From Ceratotherium simum simum (Eukaryota; Chordata; Mammalia; Perissodactyla; Rhinocerotidae): DNA of 64,000 nt. The position numbers and the translations under genes were made by a program. Location: positions 626,326 to 690,325 of the forward strand of contig NW_004454266.1 in the NCBI RefSeq assembly GCF_000283155.1, in the 5' to 3' direction. Below the pieces are notes generated by a model, which was not told the DNA's origin, ran no database searches, and saw nothing but the letters and a program-made list of their open reading frames with translations. This document shows, in pieces, positions 34,351-47,200 of the stretch (position 1 is the first letter of the stretch; the number at the start of each line of letters is the position of its first letter).

Positions 34351-37106
34351 CAAGCCCCAACTATATGCTGCCTACAAGAGACTCACTTCAGCTTTAAGAA
34401 CACAAAGACTGAAAGTGAAGAAATGGTAAAAGATATCCATGCAAATAGAAACCCAAAGAGAGCAAGGGTAGCTATATCTATATTGGGAAATATGGACTTT
34501 AAATAAAAAATTGTAACAAGAGACAAAGAAGGTCATTGTATAATAATAAAAGGTTCAGTTCATCAAGATGATATGACAATTGTAAATATAGATGCACTCA
34601 ACATTGGAGCACCTAAATATATAAAACAAATATTAACAAATCTGAAGGGAAAAATAGACTGCAATATAATAATAGTAGGGGACTTCAGTACCCAGTTTTT
34701 GACATTGTATAGATCATCCTAAGAGAAAGTCAATAACAAAACATTTGACTTGAATTACATATTAGACCAAGTGGACCTAACAGACATATACAGAACATTC
34801 CATCCAATAGCAGCAAAGTACGTATTCTTCTCAAGTGTTTGTGAAACATTTGCCAAGATAGATCTCCATGAAATAAGTCTTAGCAAGGTGCTTACTCTTG
34901 CCACTTTTATTCATCAGAGTCTTGGAAATACTACCAAAAACAGTGAGAGAAGAAAAAGAAATAAAATTCATCCAAATTGGAAAGAAAGAAGTAAAGTGAT
35001 CTTGCCAGGTAATATGATCTCATATATAGAAAACCCGATAGACTCCACCAAAGAATTCTTAGAACTAGTAAAGTAATTCAGGAAAGTTGCAGGATACAAA
35101 ATCAACGTAGAAAACTCAGTTGCAGTTCTCTACACTAACAGAAAACTATCTGAAAAAGAATTTAAGAAAATCATCTTATTTACAATAGTATACAAACAAT
35201 AAAATACTTAGAAATAAACTGAACCAAGGAGGTAAAAGATCTATGCACTGAAATCTCTAAGACATTGATGAAAGAAATTGAAGACATATAAATAGAAAGA
35301 TATCTTGTGATCATGGATTGGAAGAATTAATATTGTTAGTATGTCCATACTACCCAAAGTGATCCACACATTCAATTCTGTCCCACAAAAATCCCAGTGT
35401 CACTTTTTATAGAAAAAAAAATCAACATAAAATGTATGTGAACCATAAAAGACCCCAAAGAGCCAAAGCAATCTTGAGCTAGAAGAACAAAACTAGAGGC
35501 ATCACATTTCCTGATTTTAAATTATATAACACAGGTATAGTACTCAAAGGAGTACACTATTAGCATAAAAACAGGCACATAGACCAATGGAACAGAATAG
35601 ACAACCAAGAAATAAACTCTTGCATATGTGTTCAACTAATCATTGACTAGGGTATCAAGAATACACAATGGGGAAATGAGAGCTTCTTGCCTCTTCAACA
35701 AATGGTTTTGGGAAAACTGGATATCCATATGCAAAAGAATGAAATTGGACGTTTATCTTACACCAGACAAAAAATCAACTCAAAATATATTAAGATTTAA
35801 ATATAAGACCTTAAACTGTAACTTGTAGAAGAAAACATTAGGGAAAAGCTCCTTAACATTGGTCTTGGCAATAATTATTTTGAATCTGGCCACAGAAGCA
35901 AAAATAAACAAGTGGGACTACATCAAATAAACATTTCTGCACAATAAAGGAAACATTTAACATAACGAAAAGGCAACCTACACAATGAGAGAAAAGATTT
36001 GCAAACCACATATTTGTTAAAGAGTTAACATTCAATATGTAAAGAGGTAATACAACTCAATAGCCAAAAAATAATTCATTTCAAAAATAGGCAAAAGATC
36101 CATGAATAGACATTTTTAAAAAAAAGATATTCAAATGGGCAGCAGATACATGAAAAAGTGTTCAACATCATTAATCATCAGAAAAATGCAAATTAAAACC
36201 ACAATTAGATATCACCTCACATCTATTAGAGTAACCATTATAAAAGATAAAAGTATTGTTGAGAACATGGAGAACCCTTGAACACTGTTGGTGGGAATGT
36301 AAATTGTTATAGCCACCATGGAAAACAATATGCAGGTTCCTCAAAAATATTAAAAATGGAGCTACCGTGTAATCCATGAATTCCTCTTTAGGGTATATAC
36401 CTGAAGTAAATGAAATTAGTGTCTTGAAGAGATATCTGCACCCCCATGTTCATTGCAGCATTATTCACAATAGCCTAGACATGGGAACAACCTAAAAGTT
36501 TATTGACAGATGAATGGATAAAGAAGAAGTGATATATATATATCTTCTATATATTATTCAGCCATTGGAAAGAAGAAATGTGGCAGCATGTGACACATAT
36601 ACACAATGGAATATTATATGTTATTTAGTGATATAAAAGAAATCCTGCCATTTGTGACAACATGGGTCAACCTTGATGGCATTATGCTAAGTTAAATAAG
36701 TTAGACAAATATGTACGATCTCACATAATTTGAAATTTAAAAAGAAAAAAGTCTAACATAGAGAGAGTAGATTGGCTGTTGTCAGGGGCTGGGGTGGGGG
36801 AATGAGGAGTTCTTGGTCAAAGGGTACAAATTTTCACTTATAAGATGAATAAGGTCTGAAGAGCTAATGTACAGTTTGGTGATTAAAGGTAATAATTCTG
36901 TAGTTTATAATTGAAATTTGCTAAGAGAGTGTATCTTAGGTGTTATCATCAAAAATAAAAGTAACTATGTGAGGTCAGAGATGTGTTAATTAAGTTGCTT
37001 GTGATATTCATTTCACAGTGTGTATGTATATCAAATCGTATGTGTACACTTTAAATATATTATAATTTTATTTGCCAATTATACTTCAATAAATCTGGGA
37101 AAAAAT

Positions 37107-37350
37107 GGTATAGCAAGATTAAATGGGACACTACTCTAAGTTCAGCTTGTTTGCACACAAACCTCTTTCAAAGTTCTTTCAGTTACTAGAGACAAAAAGA
37201 GAGGGAAAGAGAGAGAGAGCAAGAGAGAGAGAAAGTTACTAAACATCATGAGAGAGGTGAGCCAAGGCCAGATCATCTGATTTTATAGCAGTAGTCTAGG
37301 CTCTGCTAGTTAGAACAGTTGAAACTGTTATACTTTACAGTTCCATCTTA
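37107..37350. other. Unassigned junction between L1 and ERV block
   Basis: About 240 bp between the L1 tail and the first ERV coding text. It contains a GA-rich tract at 37,190-37,235. No LTR was recognised, so the 5' LTR of the downstream class I element is missing or too diverged to see. Confidence 0.4.
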
Positions 37351-37439
37351 TTGGCTTTAAACAGAGACATGAGATCATCCTTCTCAAAGCTTTTCAAGAG
37401 ACCAGAGACTGTGGTCATGACAATGAGAACCAAGGAACT

Positions 37440-38930
37440 CCATTTCATAGCTATATTCCTTGACTTGGAAAGGAAAAACTGTGAAGATTTATACAGTCAT
37501 TTTGCCTTTGGTGTTGTTCATGATTTTGTTATGCTCTGGAAACAGAGAAGATTTCTAACTTCTGGAAGATCTCAAATTAAGAATGTATTCTTTGTTAATG
37601 AATTACTAGAATTGATCCAACTTCCATCTTCCCAGGCATCATTAAGGTGCCAGGGCATTCAGAATTAATTTCAGATGAAGCTAAAAGAAATAGTTTGGCT
37701 GATCAGGCCACAAGAACAGCTGCTTTATGAGCCATGAAACCTGAAGCAATTATAGCAAGTTTTGACTATATTCCAAAGAAGGATGTAATAAAAATTATTG
37801 AAGATGCCCAATCTAAGTCACTGCCTAAAGAAAGGCTTTATTGGACCAGAAACGGTTGTATTTTTAGCCTGTTAACCAATTTATGGTATGGCCCAAACAA
37901 GAAACCTATCTTGCCAAAGTCCATGAAAAGACCTCTGATGGAAATGACCCATCTGATGACCCACTGAGCAGCAGATAAACTTATAAATTACATAAAACAA
38001 TACTGGTGGGGAAATATTTCTAAAGCTGCCAAGGAGGCACAATTAACCTATGCTGTATGTCCACAATACAACCCATGGAAGACTCTTCAGATAGCCCCCC
38101 AGACATTTTGACTTGCCTAAAAGGTCTTTTGAGGTGTGGCAAATAGATTTTATCCAATTGCTTCCTTCCCAAGGCTATAAATTTGTTCTTGTTACGGTTT
38201 GCATGTTTTCTCATTGGGTTGAAGCTTTCCCTTGCTCACCGGCTACTACTTCAGCAGTTGTAAAAATATTATTTAGAAAAGATTATAACCTCCTAGGGTG
38301 TACCCTCAGAACTACATATTGACCAAGAAACACGTTTTGCTGGGCTTGTTATGAAACAGGTATTTGAAGTTTGGCCTATTCTACAGCGTTTTTATTGTGT
38401 TTATCCCCCTCAGTCCTCTGGACTGGTAGAAAGAACAAATGGGATTATTAATAGTCGGCAAAATTTATAGAAACCTTGAAATTGGCTTGGCTTAAAACAC
38501 TTCCTCTAGTCCTTTTGAATCCGAGAGAGACTCTCTTTGGGAAACACAAGCTGTCACCATTTGAAATAATTACCAGTTGACCTATGCACTTGGCACTCTC
38601 TCTTGTTATTCAGTTTACTAAAGGAGACATACTGAAATATTGCAAAGGAATAATAAGATCCTTAGCTAAAAACCAGGCCCTGGTAAAACAATGTTTCCAC
38701 TGTGCTCTCTGAGGACATGAAGACAACAAACATCACAACTTAGAGCCTGGTGAATTTGTCTACTGGAAACATCTTTAAAAAGATTCTTTACAACCTAGAT
38801 GGAAAGGGCCATATTAGGTACTCCTAACTAATCTGTGCGTTGACAAACTTAAAGCTGCTGATTCTTGGATTCGTATTTCTCATTTCAAGAAGGCTCCAAC
38901 GTCTAACTGGACTTCTGAACTGACTGGAGA
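37440..38930 (+). pseudogene. ERV class I pol remnant: RNase H C-terminus and integrase
   Basis: Recognisable RNase H text (AFGVVHDF, then NELLELIQLPS) lies in the frame starting at 37,351. Frameshifts and a stop separate it from integrase. Integrase shows a zinc-region remnant near 37,955-38,080, the first catalytic Asp in VWQIDFIQL at about 38,133-38,160, and a later Glu in the SSGLVERTNG context at about 38,413-38,443 after a frame change. Several stops interrupt it. RT and protease are absent upstream. Confidence 0.75.
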
Positions 38931-38959
38931 ATTAAGAATAAAGTTAACTAGGAAATCAG

Positions 38960-40490
38960 GCAGATGGCATGTGAAGTGGACAGCTTTTCCAAGATTTGGG
39001 ATCAGGCCAATATATACATACACACCACTCTAACCTTATTACTGATCCTCTTCACAATAGACCTAATCTATCACACTGATCAATTTATCGAGCCTCATGA
39101 TAATAATTCAATATTCTTTCTAAGAAAGACCCACTTCATTAGTTGGTGGTTTCAGAATATCACTTAACTTCTTTTATTATGTCCAAGATGGTGACTAGTC
39201 AGTGCTTTATTAGAATCTGTTTAATCTTAGCTGACATTCCTACCTTGCCTGAGGGTATTTCTATTGGCAAAGAGGAAAGTAATATTCTAGCAAACTATTC
39301 CCGAATTATAGCAACTGGGGGAAATCTGTTTAAGTGCTGGCTATGTCTCCAAAGACCACAATCATCCAGAACTAAGGACCTTTTAGTTATACCCATCACT
39401 GATTTCTCCTTGGGCCCCAATGCTATCGTTGATTTTAAGCGCCCAGTCCTTAAAATTGCCTACAAAGTAAAACTACTTAATCTAGTATCTCCACCTTGTT
39501 TTTGGTTAATGCCCCTACAAGACATCTCCCTAAAGCTCTATTACTCTACCTTTCCAACTGCCCAGACTCTCATGCTTTTTTCTTTGACTGCAGTATCAAG
39601 CAAATGACTGAACAAAACTTGTAAGAAATGTAATCTCACCTTTCTATGCAAAGCCTTTTAGCAGGGCCAGATGGTTACTAGCCAGCCCCTTAATGGGCTG
39701 TAATGGCTGCACTGATCCTTGGGTAGAACATATCCCTAAAGTCATACTTGCCAATGAGAATATACATAACCACACTCTTGGCAGCATACAATGTGCCTCT
39801 GCTGGGTACACTTTTGTGTGTGATTACAGTGGGGAACCATGAGCTTCTGAATGTCTAGACAGCTGGTGTATGGCAGGACAATGTCTTTTAGGATAACATA
39901 GTATCCCATTTCAAGTTCTTGTTAAAGAAAAAATCCAACCTAGATCTTATAGATCTAGGTTAGACTTGGCAACCCCCTTTTTACATCCCATCTACTCTCC
40001 ATTTATTACCATTGCCAAAGAATTTGTCCTTTGGATTGAGGTAGTCCATAATGACCTGTTGATAAAAATTTTAGCCCTAACCATAGCTAAATAGGCAAAT
40101 TCTATAGCTTGAGTCTTGCCCCAACAACAATATCTGGATTCCCTCCTAAGGGTTTTACTAGATAATTAAATAGCACTTGATTATCTCCTTGCAGAACAGG
40201 GTGGCATCTGTGCCATAACCAACATTTCCTGTTGTACCTGGATCAACTCTTCTGGTGAAGTTGAGTTAGAACTTAGATTAATAAAAAAAATAGCACAGGA
40301 CCTCTTGGTCCAATGTGTTTTAATGACACTGTCTTGTTCCCTATTAATGTTTTCTGCTGGCATCTTTCAGGTATAGGTGCCTGGATAAGATCAGGACTTC
40401 AAATATAGTTTATGATTATTATTGGAATTTTGCTTTGTGTACTTGTATTTAAACTTCTTATACTACTACTCACTTAGATCTACTCCAGAA
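38960..40490 (+). pseudogene. ERV class I env remnant
   Basis: Surface-subunit text includes a CWLC motif at 39,335-39,346, the CXXC type seen in gammaretroviral SU. Transmembrane-subunit text includes a CX6CC motif at 40,209-40,235, preceded by a conserved LDYLLAEQGG stretch, and a hydrophobic anchor at about 40,410-40,480. Stops and frameshifts are scattered through the region (for example in-frame stops near 40,092 and 40,168), so it is broken. The longest open piece is 154 codons at 39,143-39,607. Confidence 0.75.
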
Positions 40491-40824
40491 CTTTTACAAA
40501 CACCAAGATTTTGATGGCTCAATGTATTGAAATGATAGATAAGACTTATTTACCTGAATTGTCAGGTGGCCAGATAAAATTCCTGACTGAGGAAATTGCC
40601 TGAGTCATTTCCCAACCACATCCCTGCTGTTCCTATGTGGCTTAACCCTTATGACACTGACTACTTGGAATAATCATCAGAAAAATAAAATCCACTCCCC
40701 CCCCCTCAAACCGGGACATGACTTTCAGGGACAGGTCTATCCCAGTGATGTGAGACTGAAAAATCTATGGTTGATCAGAGATACTTTCAGAGAAAGATCT
40801 TGATAAAAAGGGGAAAAATGAAAA

Positions 40825-41253
40825 TGTGAAACAAAATGGAATCACTTATGTTTAAGGGCTCTAAAATGGAGCCCAAAAGCAATTAAGGAAATGAGTCTTA
40901 TGCATGCCCTCATCAGGTATAACACGAACTTTCAAACTGAGTCAAGATACAAATATTCTGAGACTGCTGCATGAGACCTGCAACTTGTCACCATGACAAA
41001 CTTTTACCTTCCTTTAGCTATAGTCTTAGCAGTCATTTATATTCAACCAAGATTAACTTTCTGTTGCCAACCTCAATTAACATTCTTTGTAATGAAAACT
41101 TCCCTATTTTGCCTTTAAAAACCTCTCCCTCTGACTCCCTAGCAGGACACTATTTGGGTTACTATCTGAATCTCTGTACCCTGAATTGCAATTCTTCACA
41201 ATTAATAAATGCCTCTCTCCATCTCATTTTGGCTCTTAATTTTTAGGTTAACA
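40825..41253 (+). mobile_element. 3' LTR of the class I ERV
   Basis: It starts TGTGAAACAAAATGG directly after a purine-rich tract (AAAAAGGGGAAAAATGAAAA, about 40,805-40,824) and ends TTTTAGGTTAACA. An AATAAATGCC poly(A) signal lies near 41,202, with promoter-like TTTAAAAACC near 41,115. The TG...CA ends and adjacent PPT fix the boundaries well. Confidence 0.8.
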
Positions 41254-41486
41254 TACATGATCCAGACACACAGAAGGTTATCCCTGAGGGAACAGCCAGC
41301 CTGGTGGACTGGATAAAAGCCACTGTAAAGTGTGTTTACCCTGAGAAGGGAGACTGCTCAACTCCCCCTATAAATGCCAAACGGAACACCCCAGATGGAG
41401 CAGCTGATATGCTTTGTATGCAAGCCATGTGGGACTGACCTTATGATGACTGAGATATTCACCCACTGAATGTGACCGTTCCCCAG
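41254..41486 (+). pseudogene. ERV-L gag remnant, part 1
   Basis: Gag-like coding text (LVDWIKATVKCVYPEKG, then NTPDGAADMLCMQAM) runs into the left LTR of the inserted element. Removing 41,487-47,908 (the element plus one CCAG copy) rejoins it with part 2. In-frame stops are present. Identity as ERV-L gag rests on resemblance to the family and on the ERV-L pol that follows. Confidence 0.6.
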
Positions 41487-41954
41487 TGATGGGAAGGGGA
41501 AAATTCCCCCCTTCTACCCTTCTTGTGTTCTTATGGATGGACTAATAATAAAATCAACACAAGACCAGATTAACAGCAGAAAAAACCAATTTAATTATGT
41601 GCACACAGGAGAATCATGAAATTGATGCTTGGAGAATGAACAAAGTAGGCAGTATATACCGGACAAAAAAACTTAGGTTTAAGGTGTGTAATTAGTGAGG
41701 AAGTTAAGTAGTTTAGGCTTGAGGTAGTAAATTAGCAAGATTTGTTTATATAGGCTTCTTGGTCCTGAACTCTCTAGCTCTGGTGATAAGGATGAAGGGA
41801 GAACACCTATCACATGAGAGATTTATTTCCAACTTTTAGGGGAAACAGAGACAGGAGGGTCAGAATGCCCTTTTTCCTTCTCAGGTAATTTTAATTCTAG
41901 ATAATCAATATGCTATTGCAAGATATTTTGGGGCAGCTTGCCCTGGACCCAACA
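41487..41954 (-). repeat. 3' LTR of the inserted element (left copy)
   Basis: 468 bp, aligning by eye with the 47,506-47,904 copy across shared blocks such as CTTCTTGTGTTCTTATGG, AGATTTGTTTATATAGGCTT and AGGAGGGTCAGAATGCCC. It retains about 70 bp missing from the right copy (near 41,605-41,680). Confidence 0.9.
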
Positions 41955-43898
41955 GTTCCCTCCTCTGAAATTTTCCAGAAAGTCTCACATATTAAAAGTT
42001 GAGCTGATAGATTGTTCCACTATTTCATTGAATTAATCTTTTAGTCTTGAAAATAGATCAGTTTAGTTAAACAGTTGTGTCTCATTTTAAGAGGTAGCGA
42101 TGCAGGTGGGCTACCAAAGTTAGGTCTACAGTGCAACTAATCAGGCATTTAATGAGGCACTTCTGTGGAAATAAAGAAAAAACATGGTTAATGGTTGGAG
42201 CAAATTATAAACCAGTTTCTTAGCCTAGGAGACAGCCAGTCAAAAAGATTTCTGGATGTCAGGGATGAAGCATCTTTTGCAGTTTGAAATGTCTCTAATG
42301 GTGTCATCAGGTGTTCAGGTAAATTTTCTGAGTGGCTTACACTGCAACAGGTACAAAGGTTGTCTAAACACGGGCTATTGTAGCAGTCTCTCTTAGGTTT
42401 ATAACAAGTTTTTCAGTTTCAGTTTGCAGTGCTTTCAGGAAAAAAAGTAGCTTTAGTTCTTAACAATTCCAAGTCAAAAATAGGAGAAAAATTGGAAATA
42501 TTAGTTTGGAGAGTTGTAGCCAAATATTTGAGGAAACTAGAAGAATTTAGGATCCAGTTCAGTTTTTAGGTAAATAAAACTTCAAGGAAAATGAATAGCA
42601 TTAGAATCTAAAATCCACAAGTGTATATTATAGTTTCCACTGAAACATAATTTTTATCTCTAAAATCACCCTTATTTTTATCAAATATAGTCAAATTAAG
42701 AGTAATTGTTTGCAAATAAGTCTAGTTTCAATGAATGTGGCTTAGTTATTTACATAAGTACAGCAAGAACAGCAATTGATCATATAAGTTCTTTTAAATT
42801 TCCTTTGGTGGATCTTTTCATAAGGAATCTCCAGATTGAACTTTTAATAGCCTCTTGAGGTTAAGAAGCCAAGTCAAATATTCTGCCTGCAATAGATTTG
42901 GAAGAATGTCTCTCTTCTTGAGGTTCCCAATATATCTGGAGGTTTTTGCACCTGCCAGGAAGTGACCTTCTTTCCTCACCTGGTTAGGCTGTTGGAAATG
43001 CTGTAAGTGAGGAACAAGTCTTCCCCCCTCCGCCAGGGATTTATTGGGCTCATGGAGTCAATCTAAATTCCTTAAAGCTATTTGGTCATATCTGAATTTA
43101 TGCATGTCTCTGTTAAATGTGACATTCAAGTCAAAGACTTGGTAATATAACCAATGTTTTCAATTGTGTCCTTTTATAAGAACAGATTCTTATTGAATTT
43201 GTGCAAAAAATATATTGTAATGAAAATAGGAATACTCACTGAGAGTTTCTGAATTCTGGAGGAACAGAGAGGGAAAAAAATAATTGTTTCAATTCTGCTT
43301 ATAAATAGAAAGTATAGTCACCAAATTGCTGTAAGTTATAGATAGTGTAAGAGAAAAGAAACAATTCTCTGTTTACTAAGAATATTACACAGAAGCTAGA
43401 GAATTACATATACTGCTTTTAGTTGAGAGCAGAACAAATACATCAAGATAAATTTGATACGTCATTCTAACAGAGAAAACCCACAAATTCTAGCCCTTAG
43501 AATATATTAAATCTTATTTTAAAAATTCTTAAAATATAATTTTAGTTTTAGCTAACTTGAACACACAAGGTAAGATTTTTTCCTATTTTTTTTAACACAG
43601 AGAGAAAGCCGAATTTTAATTTTGTACCAGCTTTCTTTTGATATTAAAACTCATTTTCTTAATTAAATTCATTCCAATATTAGTTAGTCCTGACCATGCA
43701 TAAAATCCCTTTCCAAAGATTCCTTTTCCATAAGCCTTCTATAGCTTTCTAGGTCCATTTTAGTTTATCACTTATTCTCTTTTTTTATTCAGAAATAACT
43801 AGCTTTATTTTGGGATAAAATTTTCTTTTTCACAACAAAATGTATCTACATTTTTTATTCAAACGTACAATCTTATTTTCCCTGCATACAGAGATTTT
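41955..43898 (-). other. Internal region of the LTR element, left part
   Basis: AT-rich with no recognisable retroviral domain on either strand. Confidence 0.5.
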
Positions 43899-43914
43899 TC
43901 CCTTATTATTTTTA

Positions 43915-44218
43915 AATTTTTGTTTATTGCAGTAACATTGGTTTATAACATTGTAAAAATTTCAGGTGTACATCATTATACTTCTATTTCTGCATAGATT
44001 ACANNNNNNNNNNNNNNNNNNNNNNNNNNNNNNNNNNNNNNNNNNNNNNNNNNNNNNNNNNNNNNNNNNNNNNNNNNNNNNNNNNNNNNNNNNNNNNNNN
44101 NNNTACTTCTATTTCTGCATAGATTACATCATGTTCACCACCAAAATACTAATTACAACCCATCACCACACATAGGTACCGAATTATCCCTTTCACCCTC
44201 CTCCCTCCCCCCTTCCCC
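43915..44218 (-). mobile_element. Severely 5'-truncated L1 with target duplication
   Basis: This is the reverse complement of the L1 3' UTR also seen at 60,060-60,300 (AACATTGGTTTATAACATTG, ATCATGTTCACCACCAAAAT). It is bounded by the perfect duplication TCCCTTATTATTTTTA at 43,899-43,914 and 44,219-44,234. It contains a 100-N run. Real length is about 180-200 bp if the gap is spurious. Confidence 0.9.
44004..44103. other. Assembly gap of exactly 100 N
   Basis: Both flanks carry the same 25 bases: 43,979-44,003 before the gap and 44,104-44,128 after it. A round 100-N filler with overlapping ends suggests an unjoined contig overlap rather than missing DNA. Confidence 0.95.
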
Positions 44219-44234
44219 TCCCTTATTATTTTTA

Positions 44235-47200
44235 GAAACTTTAATTACATATATTAATTAAAAAATTTAACACTTAGAAACTTTAAATTCTAGGGAAACT
44301 GAAAAGTAAGAACTGTGAACTGTAAGCTATACTCATATTCTTTAGATTGACAAATTTATGAATACATTTTATAATTTCTAGAAACATTTTTTCATAGTAC
44401 AGTCTTTCAATAAAGCACAGAACATGTTGTGTAATAGACCCAAATTTATCTTTTAGTTTTTTCTGTAATATGTCAAAAGTAGATAAACCTCTGTTCAGTA
44501 ATTAATGTTCTATTATTTTATCCTATCTGGAAATGATCTAGATATTCAATGAACTTTTCATAATTCAACCTTACCCAGTAAAACTCTAAAGTTTTAAGTC
44601 ATCAAAAAGACTTGGGGAAGTTATTTTTAAGTGTGCATCCCATAAAATGTAATTATTGGATCTAAAAATTCTTATTGCAATAACATCTATATAATTCATT
44701 TGTTCTTAAAAATCATACTTAGATTATTCATGAAAATTTCATGAGACGCTAAAGCAGTTAGCCACCATCTTAAGTCATTTTTTTGTTGACAAATTTTGTA
44801 AAAGAGATAACATGAGCTTATTTGACTAATAACCCAGGTAGAATAAAAGTTGCATGTTTACATTGTATCCAGTGCTGATAACTCTAAAGCCATGCTTATT
44901 TTAATTAAACCAACAAACTCAAGCAAGCTTTTATTTACCAAAGATTATTTTATATCATGTTTACTTGGAAAACATTTGGGTTAGTTTTTGTTATATTTAG
45001 AAACAATTTATATAAGCATTTACTTTAATTAAATAGAGCTCTTTAAAAATTGATTTTGATAATATCATCCCAAGGTAGAAAAATACCATATCTGTAGCAT
45101 ACGTACATATATATAGACAGACACAAACAGAAATCTTATTGCTTTTATTTTAAAATTTCAGCCATGAATCAACTACAATACAAAACTCACTAGTTTGTAA
45201 ATAATTATGTCTCTAGCAGATGGAACAAGTTAAGGTTTCCTACTTAAAGTTTTTTTTTGTTAATATTTGTGGAAAAGATTTTTACGATTTATATTTGCCT
45301 TAGACAAGGAGGCTGTGACTTTTGAGGTGAAAGAGCCTCTCTAGCAGCCTGCATTTAAAACAAAACATTTTGCTCTTCTTTTTTTTTAACTGCATGCTTT
45401 ACTGATTGAGTTAGCCAAGTTTAGTCTCAGGCAATTGTGGACTGTTATCTTCTAGGGTGTTTGCACTCTAAAGACATGGTAAAATTTACAAGTCCAAAGG
45501 ACAGAGAGAAAAAATGTAATTTTTTTCCTAGGAGTTTTGGGATAATTTTTCTTTCAGCCTTAGAAATTGGGGCTGGTCTAAATAAAAGTTCCTTGAGAGG
45601 TTACAAGCCTTTTGAGATAACTAAGGGAGGTTTTGGGATTGCGGAAAGGGAATGGGTGGAATCTGTACTGCTTTTAGAGCCGAATTTTCAGTTTTGCAAA
45701 GATTTGTAAGACAAAGACAGTTACTCTCAACTCCTCAGAAATTGTGTGGTAACTTAAATGACATCATAGGTTGATCTGCCCATCCAATTACATTATCCTT
45801 TATTTGCTTCTTTCCCTCTAAGTACACAGTTTTATTTTAACTGAGGAAGAAGGCCTATAAAAAAATTCCCATCAGACTCTGAATATCAGCTTTCAATTAG
45901 CCAATTTTTGACCATAGAGCTACTAAAAAAAAAAACAAAATCCTTCTAAATATCTTGTCAGTTTTCAGCTGGGACAAACAGTAAATATTTCTGGCAGCAT
46001 TAAACAACTCCATGGACCCAAGAGGTATCCTCAAAGGTTATTACTTTCCCAAGATCCAGAGTTATTCCCAAAGATAGCAAAAAGAAAGAACTGACAGCCT
46101 GTATGGCCCAGGCAGGCAGAAAGTTAAGCCAAGTCTCTAGGACATAAAATGAGATAAGCAAGAGGTAATGGTTATCTTTAGGAGACAAAAGGTAAAATGG
46201 GTCTGGGTATGGAAAGGAAGGGACAATGTGACATTTTATTTTTCTCTTTTGACTAGGCATTACAGAATGGCCATTGAGTGGAGGTAAAAGGGCTGTTGTT
46301 CAGGGGACAGGGATTCCCTGGGAGGGGGTTCTAGGATGTATCCACAAAAGATATTGCACAGGAAGGCTTGAAGCTGGCAGAGCCTGATTATAGAGCTCAG
46401 CAAAGCATGCCTACTGCTTGTCCCAGGTGCTTCTGTTAAATTTATTTTCCAGCTTTTAGAATTGACATGAATAACCTGTATACCCTTGAGATTAGGCTGG
46501 AGTGCTCTCTGTAAATCTTGTAGGAAAAGGAAGTTAAAACAGACAGATGGGACTGGATTTTAAGTAGGAGATTTTATGTTGGATTTTTGTGTTGTCTAAA
46601 TTTTTGTTCTCTATTCTTGTTAGGGAGTCCCTAATCTTGCTGGTATATTACATAATTTTCCTTTTTCTTCTTAAGTACTGGACAACTGTATCTCTAATGT
46701 CCTGAATTTTTTATAATACCTAAAAATGTCTCAAGGCAAATAAGGAGGAGTCTGAGTGGACTTTGATTTTTGTTCTAATTTCTGTCTTTTCATCTTATTA
46801 AGAGAGTCTCAATGGCTAGGCATATTACCAATATAAGAACTCTCTAATTTTTTTTTTTCTGATTTAGAAGTTTTTCCAATTTAAAGGATCCATTGTTTGG
46901 CCATTGACTAGTAGGATCTTAATAGCAACTCAAACCAATAAGACTTTTTATGGCTTAACCATCCCCAAAGGAGAGTGCAAAAGATGCAGCCCTCACTAGA
47001 TTTAAAATTTCACTCCCAGAGTTATCCTAAGAATTATGAGGGGCCCTGTTTTTTACCACAGAGAATGACAGGGAATCACGTGTTTTCTCTCATTTGAGCA
47101 GAATAGGGTGTTCAGATTCCCTCCGCTTGGATCCACAGCCTATTTGGCTGCCCACCAGATGCATATTCATCCTCTGGCTGGCGGAGACAGAAGATTATCT

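Larger units (their letters stand above)
30835..37106 (+). mobile_element. Old L1 element, nearly end to end, interrupted and internally deleted
   Basis: It begins near 30,835 with an L1-type leader (ATATCAGCAAGATGACAGAA) and runs through ORF1-like text (about 32,560-33,000). ORF2 starts near 33,970 (GGCAACAGTGAGTCCTTTCA). Endonuclease relics lie at 34,360-34,860, RT relics at about 34,880-35,330 and the ORF2 C-terminal part at 35,340-36,700. It ends with a 3' UTR and AATAAATCTGGG tail near 37,106. ORF2 passes from endonuclease to the middle of RT within about 30 bases near 34,880, so roughly 1 kb or more of ORF2 is missing. EREs (31,781-31,993; about 34,078-34,350) and a TA-flanked DNA element (33,076-33,285) interrupt it. 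No frame is intact. Confidence 0.8.
37351..41253 (+). mobile_element. Class I (gammaretrovirus-like) ERV, 3' half: RNase H, integrase, env, 3' LTR
   Basis: A 5'-truncated proviral relic in retroviral order. pol RNase H text lies at about 37,470-37,730 and integrase at about 37,735-38,930. env-like sequence with SU and TM motifs lies at about 38,960-40,490, followed by a purine-rich tract and a 3' LTR at 40,825-41,253. Multiple stops and frameshifts mean nothing is expressible as a complete protein. The sequence after the LTR belongs to a different, class III element. Confidence 0.8.

Noticed and set aside
39143..39607. 154-codon frame as a domesticated env gene
   Set aside because: It is only part of an env relic, lacks the TM portion and signal region in frame, and is flanked by stops.
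45437..46260. Open frames inside the minus-strand LTR element as gag or pol
   Set aside because: No recognisable retroviral motif in the 45,437-45,709 (+) or 46,000-46,260 (-) translations.
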